From contig JAPTOF010000010.1 of NCBI GenBank assembly GCA_028554755.1, forward strand, positions 8,716,001 to 8,780,000: 64,000 nucleotides of DNA, in the 5' to 3' direction. The position numbers were made by a program, and so were the translations under genes. This DNA comes from Cordia subcordata (lineage: Eukaryota; Streptophyta; Magnoliopsida; Boraginales; Cordiaceae). Of the stretch, positions 23,373 to 35,407 are shown one piece after another (the stretch's first letter is position 1; each line of letters opens with the position of its first letter). A model generated the notes under the pieces. That model was not told the DNA's origin. It ran no database searches and saw nothing but the letters and a program-made list of their open reading frames with translations.

Positions 23373-23545
23373 TGGTAAGTGACTTATCGGTCAAGAAGAA
23401 TAATGCACAAATGAACGGTAAGTCACTTACCGTTTATAGGGGAATAACGGTAAGTGACTTACCGTTCTCCTGACAGCGTGGCAGACGGTAAGTCACTTAC
23501 CGTTTCCTTAAAAGATGCTCTGACACGTGGGAGAACAGTAAGTCA
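23373..23545. promoter_or_regulatory. CGG-N11-CCG palindromes, right end of MULE-2
   Basis: Perfect 17-bp palindromes CGGTAAGTSACTTACCG at 23416-23432, 23448-23464 and 23486-23502. A two-mismatch copy is at 23373-23389 and an expanded variant at 23535-23557. They lie upstream of the transposase start (23172, minus strand), in promoter position, and just inside the inverted repeat. Confidence 0.75.
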
Positions 23546-23650
23546 TGTGACTTACCGAAACGGGTATTTTTAAAATACTTTTCAAAACAAAGGTATTTTT
23601 GCGAAAGTTTTTTAAAAGTAGGGTAAAATTAAAAAATTTCCGTGGTTGGT

Positions 23651-24104
23651 GAGGTACTGACTACTGATTTTTAGGTGCATGGTATCCAAGCTGGGAAAGC
23701 TTGAATTGAAAATGATTGAGGGGAGAAAAGCCAAGAACGTGTAAGAAAAGAAACAGCAAAACACAACTTAAAAAGACGGATAGAATAAAGTGCATATTGA
23801 GAAATAGAAAGCCAAAATACAATAATGCTGGTAATGGTCAATTTGCAATTTCCTCTTTCCCTCAATTCAAATACTAAAGTCAGAAGAAGGGAAAATTATG
23901 TAAAAGGTCATTAATATTTACGTTTTCCTAAATTAAAATTTTCATTTAAAAAAGTTCAAATTAGTCTTTAAAATAATATATTAAATTTGTCTTTATTATT
24001 TGAAAATATTCAAATTAATTCTTAATATTTCATAAAATATTTGATCTTTTCTAAATATGGAATTAAATAACAACTTTGAGAATTTTGTTTGAAATTAACC
24101 CTTA
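23651..24104. other. Spacer right of MULE-2
   Basis: AT-rich, no gene or clear repeat seen. Confidence 0.4.
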
Positions 24105-24888
24105 TGGCCCGTTTGGTGTGATGGAATCATTTGGAAAAAAATTATCATTTAAGGCAGAAAAGAATCAAGGCAGAATAGCTGTGGAATATTTTTTTTTTCT
24201 TGTGTATGGTTAAAACTATAAAAAATAAAACTGGAATATAATGACTATCTTATTCAATATATTTGGTAAAATTATTTTAAAATAAAATTAGAATAGAATA
24301 AAAATTAATTTAATTAACCAAAATACACTTATTCTTTAATTTGGCATAAATAGACTTATACATGACAATTATCTTATATAATATTAACATAAACTAAAAT
24401 ACTCTTTGTCTTTTAATCAACGATAAAACATAGCATAATTTGTTCAATCATTTTTTTATTTTTTTAGCATATTTTAATTTATTTATTTTTCCAACATAAT
24501 TGAGAGAAAAGTTAATCATCCAGTAAAACTACACCCATTTTTTAGGTGAAAAAGAGTTAAAAATGAAAAAAAAATTATGTGTATTTTTAATTTTTTAATT
24601 CGTACTTTTTAATTTTTATTTGTTTACTAATGATTGAAGATTTGCGAGGGTAAATGGGAATAGTAAATTATTTTTTTGGTTTTATTTTATTTTTTATGAT
24701 TCCAACTTAAGTTGCAATATTAATTTATTAGGTTTAGTTAAGGAATGAGTTTTCTTACTTTTTTCTGGAAAGACCATTCTATGGGAGTGGGCTTTCTAAC
24801 TTCAATTAGTTCCACCAAACAAAAGAAATGAATGAGAAGCTGGAATAACGATTTCATTTTAGGTCATTCCTGCATACTAATCGCAACC
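24105..24888. mobile_element. Possible PIF/Harbinger-type MITE
   Basis: About 784 bp beginning TGGCCCGTTTGGTGTGATGG. The reverse-complemented right end reads GGTTGCGATTAGTATGCAGG, a loose match to the left end, and TTA flanks both sides (24102-24104, 24889-24891). No coding. The inverted repeat is degenerate, so this is tentative. Confidence 0.4.
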
Positions 24889-24891
24889 TTA

Positions 24892-26128
24892 GAAGCATGT
24901 TGTTAGAGTTCGACACATCAACTTAAAAAGTCATCTTATCTTCCTTTTTTTTCCTTTTTCTATTAATGCTTTTAATATTATACAATATATATCACACCTT
25001 CGAGCCCAAACCCCAAGCCTGCGAGCAAGACTGGTGTTATATGTATAACTAATAACTACTTGAATTTTTAATTAACTGGCCCAAAATAATTAACCAAGAT
25101 ATTAATTATACCCATACCACCCACTTATAAACAAGTCACAAGTTACCCTACAAACTAATGTAGGATATCACAATATATGCATTGAATTGATATCAAATAC
25201 CATTTATACATTATGTTGACTTTAATTTTGCAACACAAATATATTTAATCAAATGGATTAATCTCAAATACTACATATGCCAGATACGAACGTATATAAT
25301 ATTATTTATGATTGTAAGAATTAAAGTGGTTAAAAAGAAAATCTATATAAGAACTATGGTATGTTATTGATATGTTAAAAATTTATAGTTACAATCGGTT
25401 CTTACTTTTTAAAAGATCTTTAAAAAGGTATGATATATGGTCAAATTCAAGTTAGAGTTTTACGTATATTTTATTAGTTTGTAGATGTAAATTTTGATTT
25501 CTAGGGAAGTTTTTATCTTGTTTTTTCATTTATAATTTATTAATAAAATTTGGTTGATAAATATTGTTAATGTTTTTTTATTGTTTGTTAATCAAAATTA
25601 TTTTATCAAAAAACCTTCTAATGTTACTTGTTAACTAATAAGAGTCCGTCTTGCCTAATTCTTAGACACTTAAAAATAATTTTTGTAAGCTCAAAAGTTG
25701 AATCTAACTTGTTTGACTATTTTTAAAAAGCTTTTATATTTACAAAAACTGAAGCCAAAAATGTTGAAAAACCAGAAGCTCCAAAATGGAGTTTTGTTGA
25801 AAAGATTTTAATAAGCTATTTTTCTATTATGCCAAAATTTGTTTTTCTTCATCTTTTCTTTAAAAAAAAATACGTCATATTTTTTAAAGTCAAACATTAT
25901 TCTCAAAACAATTGACAAAGGCTTAACTCCTAAAATAAAAGATCAAATAATTAACAACTTTTTATTCAGTAATATTTTAACTCAAAATTTTACTATTAAA
26001 ATTTTTTTATAATTCAATAGTTATAATTTCACAACTAGGCTAAACAACAGCTTACACCTAAATCACATTGTCCTATATAGTAATATACTCTCTAATAACA
26101 AACTAGCCAAACTTACAACCATGTTAAC
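24892..26128. other. AT-rich upstream flank with a dispersed repeat
   Basis: No gene seen. The part at about 25636-26050 belongs to a dispersed non-coding family that recurs at 54868-55290: shared phrases include GGAGCTTTT or GGAGTTTTG, AACAACTTTTTATTCA, and a final GACTAGACTAAACAA or AACTAGGCTAAACAA. A weaker relative lies near 61660-61870. The last bases (26100-26128) match the upstream region of UGT copy 3. Confidence 0.5.
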
Positions 26129-27844
26129 TGTTGTGTGAAATTCGTAAGTGTATGGAATCGTGACAAATAATAAAGAGTGAGTAAAAGTATCGTACACGAG
26201 GAGCTTGTATCAAGTACCAAAATTAAAGTTCCCTATATTATCTAGAAAAACCTAGTTCAAACAAAACAAAGTGCACAAATGAAAATCTAAAATAAAGACT
26301 TAACTAATTAAACTCTAACACTTAAGATGGACAATTCTAAGAATTTAGATTTCATCTAATAGTCTCCTATTATTAAATGAAATTGATTGATTGAATTCAA
26401 TTTCCCTAGGTTAATGACTAGATATCCTAAAGTCATTGAAGTTTCCTTTCAAGATACCATAAATGTAGTTATGCTAACCTTATGTCTATTTTCGTAATCA
26501 CAAGTATTAACATAAACCCATTAAGCTCTATGGTAATTTATCCATTTGGTGATGTAGCAGCTTAGGCATGCATGAATCATACGATGTCATACAGGATTTG
26601 TTTTTATTTCTAAATAATAAAATTCCTATGTCTATTGTCTTAATGAACTACTGTTATACTTTATCTTTCAATCCTTCATATAACAACTTAAACATGCAAT
26701 TAATGATGAGCTATTCGCAAGAAAATAGGCCCTAAGACAATATATTAATCTATCAACAATATTCAAATTAACAGTAAAAGCAATCACATGAAAACAAAAG
26801 ACTACATTTAAATACTAGAATGAGAAATTTAGCTAATCATAGAATAAAAATTTAAAACATAAAAAACTAAAATTACTAAATTAAACATCATAAAATAATA
26901 AAAATTCTAAAGCTAAAAATTAACGATTAAAATTGAAATATAAAATTTTAACATGAAAATCCCAAAACAAGAATTAAACTCTAAACTAGTAGTCCAGAAA
27001 TAATAAAGTTGCAACTGAATAATAAATCTGAAACTAATTCTAAATTTCAAGATTAAGACTAAAATCCATTTAAGAAAAATTGATAGGAAGCAGAAAATAA
27101 ATGTCAAACTAATTTTAATGTTAAAGAACAAGAAAAAAAAAAAAAAAAAACCCTTCACAGAGGGAACCGGCCGGTATTGCATCGAGGTCGTCGTCCTTCT
27201 ACTTTGTTGCGCCGCACCTAAAGCTTTCGATTCTCCCCTTGTAAGTGTGCTAAACCACCTTTTATAACAATCAGCCACCACCGACCAACTTGGTATAAGA
27301 GTGAACCCAACACCACTTTAAATAATCCATAATGCTTGTGGTTCCCTTTGGCTAGAAAAAAGTGGTCTTTAATTCTTTCCTTTTTTGTTTACGTTTCTTA
27401 TGAGATTGGCTGATCAAAACTCCTAAGAAAGCAAAAACAAGACTTTCGCGCGCCCCCTTTTCTCTCATGTCATTTTGACAAATTCTCAATCCAAAACAAG
27501 CATAAAGACGAACTAAATTAAGCTGCCAAAACTCGCAGGCTACAGATCACGTCACTTTGAGTTCATTTTTGGCCTTGAAAACGTTGGAAATTTGGACCTT
27601 TTACGAGAGAGATGACTTTGTTCCTCTTCAAGTCTTCTTTCCGACGCATTCTGAATCACCCTATTTAGATTTTCGACCAAAAAGTTGTGCTCGAAACACG
27701 GAGACTGCAAAATTGTCCAGATTTCTCACATGTAAAAATTGTGAAAATAAAATCAAATTAGCTCAAATTCAACTTGAAAAATTCCAAAAACTTCAAAGTT
27801 AAATTTTAAAAAGTATAGAATTAAATAGAAAATACAACTTATCA
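26129..27844 (-). mobile_element. Solo LTR upstream of UGT copy 1
   Basis: 1,716 bp with TG...CA ends (plus strand TGTTGTGTGAAATTCG to ACAACTTATCA), flanked by TTAAC (26124-26128) and CTAAC (27845-27849). The unoccupied site is visible upstream of UGT copy 3 at about 62649-62660, where GTTAACAATTTTAA is uninterrupted. On the minus strand the end TACACTTACGAATTTCAC resembles plant gypsy LTR ends. No coding region is supported. Confidence 0.65.
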
Positions 27845-27973
27845 CTAACAATTTTAACTTCTTAACGTTGACTGCCCACCAAATCAAAGAAAAGTATTCC
27901 CCTTTCCACACTAAAATTTTGACTTGTCCAAGTAAGGCTTCATTCCCATATAAGCCTTACACATATTGCCAAT
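27845..27973. other. Original UGT upstream DNA between two insertions
   Basis: This 129-bp island aligns with the copy-3 upstream sequence at about 62655-62755 (AACGTTGAC, CAAGTAAGGCTTC against CAAGCAAGGCTTC). It is a leftover of the duplicated UGT promoter-distal region, stranded between the solo LTR and the copia element. Confidence 0.6.
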
Positions 27974-28454
27974 TGTTATAAAATAACTTAGATATGTTAT
28001 AAAATAATTTAAATATAATAAACGTCTCTCTATTTCTCTTTTGAAATCCTTTCTATTTTAAACCCATATGTTCTTCCAATCCCGGCCTTCATAACCAAGG
28101 CTAGGGAGACAATGCATTAAATGAAAAATTTTGTTAGAACCAAATCCTATGCTACTTACTACAATTGTTGTTGCTGATTCCCAATGCATTTGAGCTTTTT
28201 TTGAGTTTTTTTCCAAACCCACAATGCTACTTTGTTAGGATGATAAGCCACCATTTTTGACCTATTGGTGAATGTTCATTTCATTCACAACATTCTCCCT
28301 TGGACATTCATTACAATAATATGCCTCTTCAACATTTTACTAGGAAAAACCTAGTGGAAAAAAACCTAGTGAAAAAAAAGAGTACAACGTTCTTGTTATA
28401 TACTTCATGTTGTTTTATTAAAAACTTTGTCAGGAAAACTTAGTGGGACAAAAT

Positions 28455-28838
28455 CTAGGTTAAGGGAAAAAAAGTATAGCGAATATAATTTTCCCTCTCA
28501 TGAAGATAATCAGAAGCAATCTCTGAGTCATCCATCCCAATTTTGTGTACTAATTTCTCCAATATTGTTGCAAGTAATGCCTTTGTAAACAAGTTTGCTA
28601 AGCTTTTATTTGAGCGAATTTGGCAAACATCAATATCACCTTTCTTTTGAAGTTCATGTGTGAACTTGGGTGAAATATGCTTAGTTTTGTCACCCTTGAT
28701 GTAGCCCCCTTTAACTTGAGCAATACAAGCAGTATTATCTTCATACAATATGGTTAGTCCTCTTTTACTATTTAAAATGTTGCATTCTTCTTCAATATGT
28801 TGAGTTAAAAACTTCAACCATACACATTCTTCACCCAC
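28455..28838 (-). pseudogene. Copia RNase H domain
   Basis: The copia-type RNase H C-terminal region is clear: EDNTACIAQV, GDKTKHISPKF, KGDIDVCQIRSNKSLANLFT and KALLATILEKLVHKIG. Open for 127 codons, then joined through a decayed stretch to the upstream reverse transcriptase. Confidence 0.85.
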
Positions 28839-29777
28839 CTCATGTAGTGCAAGTATTCAACGTGATTTGAGGAAGTAGTGCCAATAGTTTGTTTTGTTGA
28901 GCCTCAAGAAATAGTCATTCCACCATGTGTAAAAAGATATCCAATTTGAGATCATCTTTTATGCGGGTCGAATAAATACCCAGCATCTACATACCTAATT
29001 AATTCAGGTTGTATATGCTTTGAATATAAAAAGCCCATATCAATTGTTCCATGAAGATAACGAAATACATGTTTAATACCGATTCAATGTCTTTGTGTTG
29101 GTGCAACACTAAATCTTGTTAATAGATTTATAGAAAATGCATTATGTGGACGTGTATTATTAGTAAGGTACATCAATGCACCAATCACACTAAGATACGG
29201 GACTTTAGGGCCAATTATTTCTTCGTTATCTTCTTAAGGATGAAAAGGGTCCTTTTTGATATCAAGAGATCGAATAACCGTTAAGAGTACTCAATGGATG
29301 AGCTTTGTCCATATTGAATCTCTTCAAAACTTTTTCAATATAAGTCATTTGGTGGATTAAAATTTCACTTGATAAATGCTCGATCTGTAGGCCTAGACAA
29401 AATTTAGTTTTGCTGAGATCTTTTATCTCAAATTTTTTACATAAATATGTAACTACCGTTGTAAGCTCTTCATTAGTCCCTATGATGTTTAAATCATCAA
29501 TATATACAGCAATAATAACAAACCCATTTTCTGCTTTCGTGATAAAAACACATGGGTTTATAGGACTATTAACATATCAGTCCTTTAAAAGGTAAGTACT
29601 CACATGATTGTACCACATTCGTTTAAATTGTTTCAATCCATACAAAAATCTTTATAATTTTACAGAATACATCTTCTGGGAATTTGATCTATATGCTTCA
29701 GGCATATTTAGTCCTTCAGGGACTTTTATATAAATATCGCTATCAATTGACCCATATAAATATGTTGTCATTATATC
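28839..29777 (-). pseudogene. Copia reverse transcriptase, C-terminal part
   Basis: Begins DIMTTYLYGSIDSDIYIKVP directly at the CACTA boundary and includes the YxDD-type box AVYIDDLNIIGTNEE near 29470-29515, then KKFEIKDLSKTKFCLGLQIE. Many stops. Confidence 0.8.
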
Positions 29778-31859
29778 CACGACAAGAAAACAACCGCAGG
29801 CGACGGAAAAATGGCGACGGAGCAAACTTCGTAGCCATTTGGTGATGAAATAACGACGGCATATCAACGGTACACCAAAAAGGGGAAAGTTCTGTCATCA
29901 AACCATCGCCAACCAAACATCTATAGCTTATTCGTAGCCGAAAACATGGCGACAACATAGCAACGGGAGGGGGAAGTTCTGTTGCCAACCACACTTTCGT
30001 AGCCAATCCATCGCATAAAACGTGGCAACGGAACAACTTCGTAGCCATTTGGTGACGGAATGGAGACGACATAGCAACGAAATGGAAAGTTCTGTCTCTA
30101 ATTCATCGCCAATTGGCTACGGATTAGCGACAAAAATATTCATTAAACTTGTTGATGACTACAAATCTTATATATTCTTTTAATTAAATCAACTTCAAGG
30201 GTATAGATGTTTATGTTGTGTGAAAAAAAAATTATATCATGTGAAAACCAAATATTATTAACCAATTAATGGGATAGAAAACCTTTTTCCTATATTAGTA
30301 GTTAGAAGAGTAATAAAATATTTCACATATTCAATCAATATATCTTCATGACTAAAATTTCAAGCAATTGTAATGTGAAAATATATTATTTTGTACAAGA
30401 TTAAGGCTTGAAATTAAATATACAACAAAAACTAATGGATTGATGTTGATTTAGGTACAAAATTTATTTTTATCTTCTTGTGCTGTCGCAAAGCCGTCGC
30501 CAATTGGCTACGGAATAGCGATAGGTATAAATAGTTTGCGACGGAGTAGAGACGGAGTTTAGTTTTAAGTTTTTTTCCTCTTATTATTTTGATTTTTAAA
30601 TTTTATTTTTAATTTAGCAAGTTAAAATTTTATATTTTAAATATTTGAATTTCTAATTCCTTACTTTTTAATTTTTTCAATTTGAACATTTTTCACATAT
30701 GATTATCAAGTGTTTAATTTATTAAAAACTAAAATAATAATTTTTATACATAATATATTATAAACATTTAAATATTAGTTTTTTTTAATTTCATATATAA
30801 CAAATTCAAAATTATATCAATAGTAAAAAGTTAAATTCATTTTTCTTAACAAATGACAAGAATATGCATATTTTCATAAACTATAGTAGTATTTAGAAGA
30901 GTAATATCTCACGTATTCAATCAGTATATCTTTAAAAGGCAATTTCAAGCAAATACAATGTGAAAAACTATTATTTTGTTCAGGATTTAGATTTGAAATT
31001 AAGTGTACAACAAAAATGAAGGATTAATGTTAATTTAGATATAAAATTCACTTTTATCGTCTCATTCTGTCACCATTCCATCGCCATTTGGCTATGGTAT
31101 AGCCACTGATAAAACTTGGGTGATGAATAGTGATGAAAATTGATTTACTCATTCCGATTCCGTAGCAATTCCGTTGCCAATTTGGCGACAGATAGGCTAT
31201 GGACATGATATTGGTGACGGAATGGTGACGATTGAAAATTAATTTTTTTATCTTTCATATTTATTACAAAAAAATATAATTTTTTTTGTAAAAATATTTA
31301 TGTTAAGTTAAATTTTAAAATTTTAAAATTCTAAAATTAAAAATTAAAAAATAAAAAACAAAAATTTAAAATTTTTAAAATTAAAAATTGAAAGTTTAGT
31401 TCATAATTTTAAAAGTTAGAATTTTTAGAGTATTGACTTTTAAATTAAAACTTCAAGGTTTTAAAGTTTTAAAATTTTAAAACTAAAGTGTATGTTAAGT
31501 TAAAAGTTTTAGCAATCGAAAAGGTCAAGTGTTGAGATACAGTATCGTTCTATATGCAAGAGTTCAGTGGAGTGGAAATTGTGAAATTAGAAAGTTGACT
31601 TGGGATTAAAACTTGAAATGTACGAGGAATATTTGTTTTTTTTTTTAAAGACCGTGGTTAGTGAAGTTTCAAGAAGGACGAAACCTTTTGAAGAATTATA
31701 GATGTGATGTTCGAGAAAAAATAATAAAATAATAACAATATAAAATAAATAAATATCTGAGATTATGTTATTAAATGTATTTATGCGGTGGGTGTGTTAA
31801 AATATTGTTCGGGCTTATTAATGAGCAAAATAAAATTTTTGGGTTTAAAAAAAAAAAAG

Positions 31860-33000
31860 AAAAAAGAAAATGAAAGGTGTCAACTTACACACACCAACCC
31901 CACTTTTCTCTTGTCCTATTTCTATCAGACCCAAACCCATCAAAACACAAAACACAAACACACGGCTAAGCCGAGAAAAGAAAGAAGAAATGAAGGGGGA
32001 AAAAAAGAAGGAAATCAAGAATAAAAAGAAAACCCAGCGGCAGCAGTGCATCTCATTGTCGGGCTCGGCGTCTTCACTCGTCATCACTCCATCTCCAGCA
32101 ACGGGGCATGGACAAAAGCTCACGATTCCGGTGAGGCATCTTCATCACTTCACTTCTGATATTTCTCAGATCTCTCACTTTTTTGTTTTTGCATATAATT
32201 TTTCTTTCGTGATTAACTTTTAAATCTCAATGACTTTTACACGTTAAAAAAGTCCCTTCTTTTTCCTTTGGTTTGAATCAAAGTCCACTTGTTTATAAAC
32301 TCTAGCTAGCCATTATTTTTTTGCCTTTTTTCCCCCTTAACGGAGACAAAAGATGAAACTTTTGGCTTTGATTTTGAGTAATTAACTTTAATTGGCTGAG
32401 GATTTTCAGAAATTGAGTTATGTTAAAGTGAGCCGAATGGATAGATTTGGACAGTTTACCACCATTGGAGACGTAAAGAAATGATTTAGACCAGAAGAAC
32501 TAACTATCTCTTACGGCTCTACTAAAGGCATAAGTGCAATATAGTATACATTTTGTCTTTTCATTTATTAAGTGCAATATGGTCTACATATATTTTAACT
32601 AGTTACTTATTCTTGCCATATATGCTTTGTTAGATGTTGCCAGTTAATTTTATTGCCATATACATAGCATTGCTAATATGGAAACTTCAAGAATATTGCT
32701 GATCATTTAAATTTTAATAATTCGTGTTCTATTTCATACAGCCATATGTGTCAATAGATTACACACACATGTATCTAGTGATTCAATTGAAGTTTGAATT
32801 AGGGAAGAGTGAAGAATGAGGCGGTTCGGAGGTTTTTCGAGATGGCAAAACAGAGCTGGACGGCAGTTTAGAGGTTTTTGTGCTCCTAAAGTGTTGATTG
32901 ATCATTTTTTATTAGGTTTTAGAAATTTGGCCGGTGCTTGATTGGGACAAAGGTAAAGCTATAGAGTTTTTGCTTGATTTGCTTGGTAAGTGAAGTTTTT
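31860..33000 (+). other. Possible first exons of the CACTA-internal gene
   Basis: A purine-rich leader with a GC-richer stretch at 32030-32135 ends at a plausible donor (CCGGTGAGG near 32128). A second short open stretch starts MRRFGGFSRWQNRAGRQFRG at 32817, and a donor-like TTGGTAAGTG lies near 32983. It looks like the 5' end of a plant transcription unit, but I cannot join the exons confidently or name a product. Confidence 0.3.
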
Positions 33001-33164
33001 CTCTTCAAATATCAATCTTCAGCTCTCATAATTTCTTGTTATGCAGTTTCTTTACTATAATTAGGTAATAAAAACTGATGATAATTCTAACAATGTAGGT
33101 TGAGCAATTCTAATGATGTTTGTTCAAGGTAATGAATTCCAAATTATACAACAAAAGCAACCAG

Positions 33165-34764
33165 CCTTCTGATGAAGACAGTAATTAACAAGTTAAGTAC
33201 TATGCAACAGGTTTTAAGAGAAACCAATCGAGGTTATGGTATCTTGGTATCTTCAATGCCGAAAGATAGCTATGCATTTTACTCTCTCCGGGATCTATCT
33301 GAGGTAATCGGCTTTTTTTTGTTCAATCATCTTTCATTAATTTGTTTTACATACAATTTGATTAACCAAATGACAATAACTATGGAAACAAAAGTTCATC
33401 TCCATCAGCTTTTCATGACTGATCTTTTTCTCTTCACCAAGAACATTTAGGAAATTGGCAACAGCCTTGTCCATTTGTGTAGCTTATGATCTTTTTCTTT
33501 GTTTTTATTTTATCTGATGTCTTATCTTCTCATCTAAAGTTATTAATCAGTTACATGTTTAGCCTTTATGAGACACTAGACAAGTTCAACAATAATACAT
33601 GAAGAATCTGAATCACTTCTTTTGTATATATAATATTATGAGAGAAATTAACTAATGATAAATTATTTAAATCATTTGGTATGTGCGTGTGAATAATTAA
33701 TCATCATTAAATTTCTGTTATAATATTCTTTCATCATCCAGCCTTAACTACACTTATTGATGCATTTTACTGTTTGAGCTAAAGTTTTCTTCAGGTGCAA
33801 AATTTTTACCTTTAACAAATAATAAGGTTGTGATCTGGGATTCATTGTTCCCTTTTTAATCCTTTACCGTTATTTCTTGCCTTTCAACACAGAGTCTGTT
33901 GCTTTTAGAAATTAAAATTATCTGATAAATTATCCAACTATAGTGATTGAGATGACCAGTGATGTTGTTCTTGTTTGATTAATTGGTCAGAGTGATATAA
34001 TTGGGTTGGATTATATCCAATTCATCTCAATTGAATGAGATTTTACACTTAGTAATACAACACACACTTTAATGCATGCATATAGCATCAAAGGATTGTA
34101 CGCATTTTTATACTTTTAATTAGCTCACCAAAAGTTATTGTTGCCTTCACTCTCTGGAAAGGTGAGACAAATACTTGAACCAAAACGGTGAAAAGTAGAT
34201 CACATAAAAATTAATTTTTCTTTACTTGCTCTATTTTAAATTGTAGTTTGAGGGGCAATCGTGCTTTAAAGACTTCATTTGTGATTATGCGAGGGCGACT
34301 CATGCCTTAATTGCTCAATATATGATTATATGTATTATGTGTGTTCTTGTCATGGCTTATTATGTGAGTGAGAATCATGCTATAAAGACTGCAATTTTGA
34401 TCTTAAATTTTCACATTTTTATCTGATACTGTCATGTTAATGATATTTTAAAGTGGTAGAAATGACAATGACATTGATACGATTCATTATAAAGGTTCTA
34501 ATGCCCCTCATTCTATCTCTAAGGTCGCATAAGTCATGGTGAATCAATTTATCATATTAAATTAGTACGTCATATTTATTATAAGGATTTAATGTCATTT
34601 TAGAAAGTAAATTAAAGTTTATCTTTTAATGCAGGAAACATACAATAAACTTATTCAAGAGAAAGAGTCTGTGACACAAGGATTTCTCAGGGAATCGCAA
34701 ATTGATGACGATGCATTATTCCTCCAGGCGACTGGTGGGTCGAAAACAAGGCATATATTTAGAT
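33165..34764 (+). pseudogene. Two-exon coding remnant within the CACTA element
   Basis: An exon ending [17 protein letters not shown] at 33303 is followed by GTAATCG. A TTTTAATGCAG acceptor at 34635 opens an in-phase exon ETYNKLIQEKESVTQG, SQIDDDALFLQATGGSKTRHIFR, then TAG. Splice phases agree. The C-terminal phrase faintly resembles the end of plant Ptta/En/Spm accessory proteins (a Gly-Gly-basic stretch before a conserved terminus). If so, it is a remnant of the element's own accessory gene; a captured host gene is the alternative. Confidence 0.4.
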
Positions 34765-35407
34765 AATCTCGCCACGTCGGGGTGATCTGCTTAGGCCCTC
34801 GAGTGAAGACTCTTAGATAATTTTTGTTATATATTTGATATCTTTTAAAATACCGAATGATTTTAATTTGTATTATTATGTAATTATTGAATTTTTTATA
34901 ATATAATATTTATTTTATTTTTGCTTCTTAATATTTGTTACTTTTAAGTTAAAGTTGAAATATAAAAAAATAAAATTCTATATATTTGTAAATGAAATGA
35001 AAATAAATGGCAGAAAAATTAAATTGCTATGATAAAAAATAGCGATATGTTGGCGATGGATTTAAATAGGTGCTAGATGGCGACAGATTGGTGACGGAAA
35101 GAAATGTCGATGGATTGGCTACGGAAAGAAATAGCGACGTATTGGTCACGAAATGAAATGGCGATGACTTGGCGATGGAAAGAAGTGGCGATGAATTGGC
35201 AACGAATATCAATTCCAAAAAAGAATGATAAATGGTAACGGAAATTTTCATGGTGATGGATAATTCCATTGCCACCTAGCGACGGAATGGCTATGGGGCT
35301 TATAGCAACGCTCTATTTCCGTCACCAATCTGTCGCGAACAGGGGTTTGGTGACAAAATGGGGACTGAATTTATCTGTTGCTTGCTGTGGTTTCTTTTGT
35401 AGTGATC

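Larger units (their letters stand above)
7906..23641. mobile_element. MULE-2: large Mutator-like element, nested by two LTR insertions
   Basis: Inverted repeats of about 100 bp (7906-8006 and 23541-23641) begin GGAAATTTTTTAATTATACC on the left and GGAAATTTTTTAATTTTACC from the right. A perfect 9-bp TSD GTGGTTGGT lies at 7897-7905 and 23642-23650. Gene order is PMD on + (9158-11643), then transposase on - (23172 down to 11913), so the two genes converge, mirroring MULE-1. Two insertions of one LTR family, a solo LTR and a full-length element, account for about 8.7 kb. Without them the element is about 7 kb. Confidence 0.92.
29778..35404. mobile_element. CACTA (En/Spm-type) element inside the copia element
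   Basis: The left end reads CACGACAAGAAAAC and the right end reverse-complemented reads CACTACAAAAGAAA. The 3-bp TSD ATC flanks both sides (29775-29777, 35405-35407). Removing the element joins SERLHMHLID to DIMTTYLYGS in the copia reverse transcriptase in frame, which confirms the boundaries. Subterminal arrays of GGCGACGGAATGGCGACG-like units occur at 29795-30130, 30490-30560, 31070-31230 and 35035-35350. No TNPD-type transposase was recognised. The interior carries a small spliced gene (see 33100-34764) and AT-rich filler, so the copy is non-autonomous. Confidence 0.88.

Noticed and set aside
26913..27281. 122-codon minus-strand frame
   Set aside because: Low-complexity Phe/Ile-rich frame in a solo LTR across a poly-A/T run.
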